A stretch of DNA of 64,000 nt from positions 142,351-206,350 of the forward strand of contig JAMYHL010000072.1 of the NCBI GenBank assembly GCA_025531455.1, read 5' to 3'. The DNA comes from Apiotrichum sp. Y4204 (taxonomy: Eukaryota > Basidiomycota > Tremellomycetes > Trichosporonales > Trichosporonaceae). Each line of letters opens with the position of its first letter. Within the stretch, counting starts at the first letter, position 1. The notes under the pieces were generated by a model, which was given only the letters and a program-made list of their open reading frames with translations, was not told the DNA's origin and did not search any database. Made by a program: the position numbers and the translations under genes. Positions 58,764-64,000 of this stretch are shown in pieces.

Positions 58764-59478
58764 CGGTGCTTGTGGTGTTGGGATGTCGGGATGTCGAGTG
58801 CTTCGAGTTCACGAGATCAGTTCATCTTTTGCTTTCGACATTTCCGACATGGACGAGGGTGTAGCGAAAAGTCTGAGGCGCCTAGTAAGGACATGATGGA
58901 GGAAAGGCTTGTAGAACGAGATTTAGGTTTACATATTTAGGCACACGGTGTGATCGACAGGTGGAGGTCGGTGGAGGTGGTCCAGCTCGAAGTTGGCTCT
59001 GAAATGTCGTCTCGAGTGAGCAGCTGTCCAGGTGTTCAGCTGATCAGCTGAGTCGCGCTCCATGAGCGCGACAATAGCTGCAGCACTACACAGCTGCAGC
59101 TTACGGATAGCAGATTCAATGCATCAACTTTTAAAGTTGGAACCTTCAGAGCTCCCAGATATGGTGTGCGAAATAGAGGGCTTGATCAACGCGAGAGGGC
59201 GCAAAGGAACAAGTGTGTACACAGGTGTGTTCCATTTCGCCCGTGCTCTGAGGGCGCACAGCTGTTCTTTGTTTTTTGGTGCGTTTCACTTTCACCACAC
59301 ATCACTCTCATTTGTGTATTTGTATACCAACGGACTCTTCATGCTCTCAGTCCCAACGTCTCTCCGATCCCTCCATTGTTCTCATTCCACTCTTCAGTGT
59401 ATGCTTCTCTCTTTTGGCATCTGCACCTCGCCACCGTGACACCTCTTTGCCAGCAGTCTCAAAGCTTGGCTCCCCAAT
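58764..59478. other. Upstream region of bL21m and of the first BTB gene
   Basis: 715 bp of divergent intergenic DNA. The right half is T/C-rich leader of the BTB gene. No other gene. Confidence 0.4.
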
Positions 59479-60402
59479 ATGTCAAGCCCAACTCCCAATC
59501 CCATCCCCGATTCCACCTCCGATCCCATTTCCGGGCCCGCTCTAGACCCCGAATGGACCAGCGGGGATGTCACCCTTAAAAGCTCCGATGGAGTCAGCTT
59601 CAAGGCTCACAAGCACGCGATAATGACGACGAGGTGAGTGAAAGGCGGATCGCTCTTCGCATGGCTGTGTGACGCAGCTCAAGCTAATCCGAACAGCGTC
59701 GTTCTCCGCGACATGATTCAAGCCTTCCCTGTCGACGCAGAAGCTCCAGAGATCCCTTTCTGCGACGAAACAATCGAAACCGCAGCCACTATCCGCATCT
59801 TCCTTGGACTCAGCTACTCGCGACTCTACAAAAAGCACTTCACGGACGAGTCCAGCGCTGTAATTCAAGTTATCGCGTTTCTTGACAAGTACGAGTGCCA
59901 AATGTCAAAGCGTCTTCTCGAAGGCGAGACGTTGAAAGCTCTAATGTCGGATAGTGTCGCGCCAAAAGACGCATTCATCATCGGTGCTTTGCTCGAATCA
60001 GACGAGCTCGTTAAACTTGTCCTCCGCCTTCACGGTACGGCTCCACTCGGCTTCTACGAGTACGCAAACTTCAGAATCGAATGCGACTCGTGTGGATGCT
60101 CCAACAAATCGAAAAAGGGCCGGAGTATTGGCCACCCAGTCTGCTCAAAATGCCAGTGCTTCAAGGGCACCATGCGAGCGGATGTATCCCATTTCTCGCA
60201 ACTTCCCGCAAAGTACGTCTGCGCACTTGTGACGGCCAACAGTGCAGCAGTGATGGGTGCCACGTTTGTTACTGCACTCAAAGCCTTTACGAATACGGTC
60301 CACCAGCTTGAGGTGAGTTCCCAACTCCGACAGCTCTGTATGTTGATACAAGACGCCAAAGAAATAATGGCTCCCCGCGTAAACAACCAAACTGGCTGGT
60401 AG
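59479..60402 (+). CDS. BTB/POZ-domain protein, tandem copy A
   Basis: Exons 59479-59633 and 59697-60402, 286 residues. After a Pro/Ser-rich start comes the BTB opening TSGDVTLKSSDGVSFKAHKH, then, across the intron (phase 2), SVVLRDMIQAFP and EIPFCDETIETAATIRIFLG, the usual BTB dimerisation core, and FLDKYECQMSKRLLEGETLK. C-terminal to it is a cysteine-rich segment: CDSCGC, a 12-residue gap, CSKCQC. This could bind zinc. BTB proteins of this type are expanded in Trichosporonales and other basidiomycetes; the target is unknown. The end may be affected by a further intron after HQLE (60312). Same orientation and intron position as copies B and C. Confidence 0.8.
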
Positions 60403-60904
60403 TCCATACGTGCCAATGCCTGCCTAACACGAACCGTTCTCAATCCATTATTCGTTGATCCGATATCGATCTCAAGTCCTCGACACGATGTTCCCGTAGC
60501 TCCCGCCTTGACATTACCGTAGGCGTAAACGAGCCAGCAAATGACGATGTTCCCATCCCTCCCAGTCTCGATGTTCTCTAGAGCGTGGTCCCTAAGCTAT
60601 AGTTTCACAGTACATATTGTGAAGATGCGCAGAGACGGCATGTAAATAGCTGCAAAACAAGAACAATTGCTGTGTCAGCCGGTGTACTAACAGGCGTCTG
60701 GTTTGGGGAAGCCATCCTGCCTTGACTTGTGCGTTCTGTTAATGCGCCCATGGGTGGATTTTGTCAGCGCCCATCAGTCGTCGAGGCCACGTTGAGAGCC
60801 ACTCCTGTCACCTTCCCTCAATTGTAACGATTCTCACCTCATCGCCAATTCATCCTACATTCACCTTCCCCTTCACTTTTAGGTATCTGGACTCTCACCA
60901 CATC
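60403..60904. other. Spacer between BTB copies A and B
   Basis: 502 bp with a CT-rich leader near the right end. Nothing else seen. Confidence 0.4.
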
Positions 60905-61897
60905 ATGCTCATGTATATCAGCTGGGGCTTACTTGCTCTCGTTACCCACCTTACTATTTCTTTCGCATCCCAATCTTCCTCTATTGTTCCATCTTCCGCC
61001 ACTGCTTCCCCACCGCTATCGACGTCTCTCATCGACCTCGAGCCTAACGTTTTCGGTATGGCGGAAAGAACTCTCGACGCCAAGTGGACCTCCGGAGACG
61101 TCACTCTCATCAGCTCGGACGGAGTGACCTTCAAGGTTGATAAACATATGGTGATAGTTGCCAGGTAAGTGTCAGTAAGGCAGACGGGGGGACAGGCCTA
61201 GGATTGCTCTCTGTTGGCTAATCGCGTTCACAGCTCGGTTCTTCGCGACATGCTCGAAAATGGTCCTGGCAACAAAGACTCGCCAGAGATCCCATTTTGC
61301 GACGAAACCACCGAAACTGCAGACACGATCCGAATCTTCCTCGAGCTCAGCGGTGCCCAGCTTTCCGCCGAGTCCTTTGACAACGGAGCCCTCAAGATCG
61401 TCCAAGCTATCCCGTTTCTCCACAAGTATGAGTGCAAATGGGCCATACGCCTTCTCGCACTACAGACCGAGACCAACTTCCAGCGGGGTCGGCTGGGAGC
61501 CCGCGAGGCGTTCATCATTGCGACGCTCATCGACTCTCACGGACTGGCAGAGTCAGTCATTCGTCAAAGCGGGACCGGGCCTATAGGCTTTGACGAGTAT
61601 AAGGGATACACCATTACCTGCGACAAGTGTGGGTGCCAGCGATCAACTGGAAAGGTTATCGCGACCGCGTGTCGCGTCCTTTGGAAAAGGAATTGCGATT
61701 GTTTCTTTCACACAGGTCTGCAACCAACCGTTGCCCGCCAGTTTGCGAGTCTCCCAAAAGACTATCTGAGCGCTCTGATCATCGCCAATCGTGAAGTGAC
61801 GTTTGGTGCTACGTTTTCCACTGCGTCAAAGACGTTCGCAGAGACACTTCGCACGGTTCGCGCCCCTGCAGTTGGTATATCCCAATTTCTTTGCTGA
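60905..61897 (+). CDS. BTB/POZ-domain protein, tandem copy B
   Basis: Exons 60905-61164 and 61234-61897. The BTB opening WTSGDVTLISSDGVTFKVDK and, after the phase-2 intron, SSVLRDMLENG and EIPFCDETTETADTIRIFLE are very close to copy A, as is FLHKYECKWAIRLLALQTE. The cysteine region is altered: CDKCGC is kept but the second half reads KRNCDCFF after a changed spacer, and the C-terminus FAETLRTVRAPAV is shorter. The first 50 residues from 60905 include a hydrophobic stretch that may be leader sequence misread as coding. A start at 61058 (AERTLDAK) would give a protein beginning like the BTB domain itself. Confidence 0.75.
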
Positions 61898-62307
61898 CCA
61901 TAAAAGCTCGAGGCGGATGATAGCAACTCGGGTTCAAGCTCGAAATAACGAGCTTCTTCGTTCATCACCTACCTCCGTCTCCGCTTCGATACTACGCCCC
62001 CTCGCAACAAACGTCGTACCCCGAAAGCTGCAGCCTGATATCACTGTCGATATTTCCGTCATGAGCTTCAAGCTCCATATCATCACGCACCACGGTCCCA
62101 GAAATACTGCTGTCGTATCTCGACTTGTAGACTGAGAATGTAGATATGTGAATAACAGATCCGAATGGACCATGGACAAGCTCTCGTATCTCGTCAGCCC
62201 GGGGTTAGTATTCATGGTAAGATGAGACTCACTCCTGTCATCATCCGCCATCTGTATCGACTCTTACTTCTTTCTTCACCTCATCTTCTACTCACCTTCC
62301 ACTCCAC
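61898..62307. other. Spacer between BTB copies B and C
   Basis: 410 bp, CT-rich leader at the right end. Nothing else seen. Confidence 0.4.
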
Positions 62308-63136
62308 ATGTATCCCATCACCCGACACCCAGCCCCCCTCTCATCCGTCCCGAGAGCAAGTAAGTCCTCCCGCGATCCAGACTAACGCAGAACGCGCGCG
62401 GACGCACAGCCCCACCCCGCCCGCGAGCAAGATCACGTCAAACCCAACGGCCGTGAACGGCATCACGGACGACAGCAAGTGGACGGCCGGCGAGGTCGTC
62501 CTCATCAGCGCGGATAACGTGCGCTTCCGCGTGCCGAAGTACCTGCTCCTCGCCGGGAGGTGAGTGGCAGCAAAGCTGACGAGCAACTGGAGCTGCAATC
62601 TGATGACCAGCACGGCACTCCGCGAGATGATTACGTCACTCAACGACGACACGCTCCCGTTCGTGGATCCGCACATCGAGAGCGCAGCCGCGATCCGCGG
62701 CTTCCTCGCCCTGTGCGAGGGAACCTTTTCTCCAACATGTATGGCGTACAGCGACGTGCTGGCTATTATCCCCTTTCTGCGGAAATACGACTGTGTGCTG
62801 CCGACCAAAGTGCTCACCTGCGCCGTGTGGGAGGACGCGCGCGCCGTGTCCGCCGCGGCCCTCTTCCGCGTCGGCGCGAGCCTCGACAACCCCGAGCTGT
62901 GCACGCACGCTGTGGGGATGAGCCTTCCCGACTACTTTCTCGACTGCAAGCTCTCCAAGTCTGCGTGGCCGCCGTACGCGCTGGTATGCGGGCTGCCGGG
63001 CGCGTTTGTGCACGCGCTCTGGGCGGCCGGGGCGGTGAAATTGCGTGGTGGGTCGTCTGCGGACGCGGCGGCGGTGTTCAAGAAGAACGTCGAGTATAAC
63101 CGGGGTGAGTGGTCTGAAAGGCTGAGGGGTCGCTGA
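62308..63136 (+). CDS. BTB/POZ-domain protein, tandem copy C (divergent)
   Basis: Exons 62308-62359, 62391-62559, 62611-63136, about 248 residues. It has the same layout: WTAGEVVLISADNVRFRVPK, then the phase-2 intron, then TALREMITSLNDDTLPFVDP, SAAAIRGFLALCEG, and IIPFLRKYDCVLPTKVLT. The cysteine-rich segment of copies A and B is missing; in its place are CTHAVGMSLPDYFLDCKLS and PPYALVCGLPGAFVHALWAA. Base composition is GC-richer than in copies A and B. The extra small first exon rests on GTAAGT/CTAACGCAG signals. The end may be extended by an intron at the GTGAGT after EYNR (63105). Confidence 0.7.
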
Positions 63137-64000
63137 TACGAAGGCCGGGGGGAACAGTAATGGTGCCCAGGGGGTCCGTTGCGCCGAAGACAGACACAAG
63201 CAACGAGATGGCAGGTTCCCGACTGGCAACAGCAGATGGATTAGTAGTAAATACCATGGAGAAAAGGTTTGAGGTTTAGCGCGTCGATCATGTCGATCTG
63301 GGCAGATCACGCTGATCATCGTTAGTGAATCGTTAGGGGATTGCTAGGAGCGCTCATCGATGCACATGCGCACAAGTGGATTCAGTGATCGTCGGACCGT
63401 CGGATCGTCGGATCGTCGGATCGTCGGATACGCCTCCAGCCTCCAGAGTATCAGCCAAAGCGCCAGGGCGCCAGCTCGCTGGCTCACCGGCCGGACAAGC
63501 GTCGGGTGACGTGAGGCGCGTCGAGGCGCAGAGTTCAAAGTCATGTTGAGCGACGATCCATGATGATCGCCGTGAGCGGCTTTTGAGCTCAGAAGCCGGT
63601 GACACCGTGCATCGTGGGCACCGTGCCTTCAACGGATCATCGGCCCAGATCGCGGGAGATATCTGATATGGGATCGGGAGATGGCCAGTTGTCCTGAGGG
63701 TGATGCATGGTCACCATGCAGAAGCAGCATGGTGGGTTACTCCGTGATCCTCCACCTATTGATCCATTGATCCATTGATGTCGAATGCATCGAATGGCCC
63801 CAGGCCCACCAGGCCCACCACTGCATCGAAGTTCGCGCCGAGGTGACTGCTGCGCGCCTAATGGTGCACAGAAGCTGGTCTAGTTGGCTAGCGCTGGGAT
63901 GGCTCAGGGTCTCCACAGCTTACGGCTCCCAGCCAATAATTTAAGAGTGCCACACCTGCCGGCGAAATAGAGGTACGGCATAGTGCCGCTAACCCCGCTG
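63137..64000. other. Right-edge non-coding region
   Basis: 864 bp with no supportable gene. Bases 63388-63429 repeat an 8-bp GTCGGATC unit five times. TGATCCAT is repeated near 63760-63780. Confidence 0.4.
63388..63429. repeat. GTCGGATC tandem repeat
   Basis: Five units of 8 bp, one with a single base change. Confidence 0.75.

Noticed and set aside
63873..63945. tRNA-like sequence with GCTGGTCTAGTTGGCTAGCG
   Set aside because: There is an A-box-like start but no B box and no pairing T stem or acceptor stem.

Overview
The window is GC-rich, gene-dense nuclear DNA of a fungus, with about 29 supported or likely protein genes, one tRNA and one recent gene fragment. Most genes carry several very short introns (about 33-60 bp). 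These usually start GTGAGT, GTGGGT or GTAAGT, have a CTGAC/CTAAC-type branch site close to the 3' splice site, and end in CAG or TAG. That intron style, the gene order without operons, and a Kar3-type kinesin, a CSL factor and a fused Arg5,6 protein point to a basidiomycete yeast. I infer Tremellomycetes, most likely Trichosporonales; the species is not determined. Exon-intron models were built by hand and checked for reading-frame closure; they are not backed by RNA data.

Left part (1-21 kb): a Lys/Glu-rich protein cut by the window edge; ARL1 GTPase; a Dsc3-like subunit of the Golgi/ER Dsc ubiquitin ligase; the phosphoinositide phosphatase YMR1 (myotubularin); an alternative NADH dehydrogenase; a FucP-like sugar transporter; the exosome cofactor LRP1/C1D, with three TCACGTGA palindromes upstream; an acidic protein of unknown function; and a CSL-family (CBF1/Su(H)/Lag-1) transcription factor.

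Middle part (21-46 kb): a type II membrane dipeptidyl aminopeptidase; AP-2 sigma (APS2); then several mitochondrial genes close together (COX23, QCR7, an mL59-like ribosomal protein, ATP2), with the PQ-loop protein ANY1 among them. A long gene-poor stretch follows that holds an initiator-type tRNA-Met with a tiny intron. Next come a Ser/Pro-rich reading frame leading into a RING-PH-VWA scaffold of Ste5/Far1-like architecture, a second PQ-loop protein, and RPS14. Downstream of RPS14 lies a 168-bp, nearly identical, intron-containing copy of part of ATP2.

Right part (46-64 kb): two unrecognised proteins that share a 113-bp divergent promoter; a doubtful small gene; ARG5,6 (arginine biosynthesis) divergent from KAR3 (kinesin-14), with a Gcn4-type TGACTCA site overlapping an E-box between them; the mitochondrial ribosomal protein bL21m; and a tandem array of three BTB-domain paralogs that keep one intron at the same codon position but diverge in a cysteine-rich segment.

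The points that most deserve a second look are the ATP2 fragment and its rearranged junctions, the RING-PH-VWA protein and its unresolved 5' end, the BTB array, the intron in an initiator-type tRNA, and the several microexons and stop-free introns that automatic annotation would probably miss.
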